A stretch of 5,241 bases of DNA, from the NCBI GenBank assembly GCA_051746765.1, contig JBNJFK010000163.1, positions 1-5,241 on the forward strand, read 5' to 3'. Positions 4,577-5,241 of this stretch are shown here, piece after piece; the stretch's first letter is position 1, and the number at the start of each line of letters is the position of its first letter. A program made the position numbers and the translations under genes. The DNA is from JBBEBE01 sp051746765 (GTDB lineage Bacteria; Bacteroidota; Rhodothermia; Balneolales; Balneolaceae). The notes below the pieces were generated by a model. That model was not told where the DNA came from. It ran no database searches and was given only the letters and a program-made list of their open reading frames with translations.

Positions 4577-5241
4577 ATGATGCACGGCAGATACGGTACA
4601 GTCGCGTTTTGGCCCCCTGGATGGATTCTGCTTCTGGCCCTGTTCGGGATGGCCCGGGCTGAACCGGCTCTGGCCCAAAATCAAGAGCAGGCCTCCGTGC
4701 ACGGCTACGTAAGTGACGCACAGACCGGAGAGACTCTGATTGCGGCCAATCTAGCCATTCTGGAGACGCAGCGGGGGACGAGCTCCAACAGCTCGGGCTA
4801 TTACTCCTTGACGAACATCGACCCGGGAAGCTACACCCTGGCGGTTACCTTTATCGGCTATCAGACGCTGCGTGAACCCATTACCCTTGAGGCAGGCGAG
4901 AGCCTGCGCCTCGATCTGGAACTCGTCCCCGAAGGGCTCGAGCTCGAGGAGATTGTCGTCACCTCCGAGGAGGAGATGCGCGAACGGCGCAACATCGGAA
5001 TCGCCACGATGGAGACCGCCCGCGTGCGGGAGCTGCCAGCGGTGATCGAACCCGATCTCTTCCGATCCATTCAGCTCATGCCGGGCGTCAAAGCCGCCTC
5101 GGACTACTCGAGCGGGCTTTACATTCGAGGAGGAAGCCCCGACCAAACGCTCATTCTGCTCGATGAAACCACGGTCTACAACCCGACCCACTTCTTCGGG
5201 TTCTACTCGACTTTCAACCCCGACGTGACGGCGGCGGCGGC
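4577..5241 (+). CDS. TonB-dependent outer-membrane receptor, N-terminal part (3' truncated by window edge)
   Basis: 221 codons are visible and the frame runs off the right edge. The product is an outer-membrane receptor that imports a ligand using TonB-ExbBD energy. Residues 1-33 form a signal peptide: hydrophobic WILLLALFGMA at 16-26 and probable cleavage after ALA (31-33). Residues 41-118 are the carboxypeptidase-regulatory-like beta domain, with HGYVSDAQTGETLIAANL at the start and GYYSLTNIDPGSYTLAVTF (74-92) typical of the fold. LEEIVVTSEEE (123-133) is the TonB-box-like link. The plug domain follows, with LPAVIEPDLFRSIQLMPGV (153-171), LYIRGGSPDQTLILLDE (181-197) and VYNPTHFFGFYSTFNPD (200-216), a pattern of a common Bacteroidota receptor group. 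The ligand cannot be inferred. ATG 4577 (or the adjacent ATG 4580) is chosen for the signal peptide; no Shine-Dalgarno is seen and the frame is open farther upstream. The gene looks more GC-rich than the lipoprotein genes. Confidence 0.9.
   Translation, partial: MMHGRYGTVAFWPPGWILLLALFGMARAEPALAQNQEQASVHGYVSDAQTGETLIAANLAILETQRGTSSNSSGYYSLTNIDPGSYTLAVTFIGYQTLREPITLEAGESLRLDLELVPEGLELEEIVVTSEEEMRERRNIGIATMETARVRELPAVIEPDLFRSIQLMPGVKAASDYSSGLYIRGGSPDQTLILLDETTVYNPTHFFGFYSTFNPDVTAAA

Noticed and set aside
4751..5191. Long minus-strand frame opposite the TonB receptor
   Set aside because: It is an antisense shadow in GC-rich coding DNA; the plus strand shows an unmistakable carboxypeptidase-regulatory-like domain and plug.

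Overview
The window looks like chromosomal DNA from a Bacteroidota-type bacterium, most likely the Balneolota/Rhodothermota side (Balneola/Gracilimonas-like, probably salt-adapted). The grounds are indirect: a TonB-dependent receptor with an N-terminal carboxypeptidase-regulatory-like domain, two lipoproteins with Bacteroidota-style signal peptides, weak or absent Shine-Dalgarno sites, a TAnnTTTG-type promoter element, a very acidic secreted protein, and a tmRNA tag (DNNYSYRLAA) of the same length and pattern as the xDDYSYxMAA-type tags I recall from Chlorobi/Salinibacter relatives. The genus cannot be fixed from this sequence alone.

Layout, left to right. Positions 1-1475 (+) hold the C-terminal part of an RND/MMPL-type membrane transporter whose start lies outside the window. 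An AT-rich 281-bp gap follows, with a duplicated translation-start-like region at its right end. Positions 1757-2785 (+) encode a lipoprotein of the inosine/uridine nucleoside hydrolase superfamily. It converges on a minus-strand gene (2950-3690) for a secreted lipoprotein that ends in an almost pure aspartate tail. The gap between the two has an imperfect hairpin and a strong terminator that could serve both directions.

Further right on the minus strand is a complete tmRNA gene (ssrA, 3912-4280) with an encoded CCA, an alanine-type acceptor stem, a tag reading frame and its own intrinsic terminator (3852-3893). A candidate promoter and a roughly 140-nt hairpin-containing leader precede it (4281-4457). 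Divergent from the tmRNA, a TonB-dependent outer-membrane receptor begins at 4577 (+) and runs off the right edge.

The genes do not form an obvious single operon or a defence or mobile system. They read as neighbouring housekeeping (ssrA) and cell-envelope genes (transporter, lipoproteins, TonB receptor). I saw no CRISPR array, insertion sequence, integrase, attachment-site duplication or toxin-antitoxin pair. The points most worth a second look are the Asp-initiated tmRNA tag, the pre-tmRNA leader, the poly-Asp tail encoded by a trinucleotide tract, and the in-frame mini-ORF ahead of the nucleoside hydrolase-like gene.
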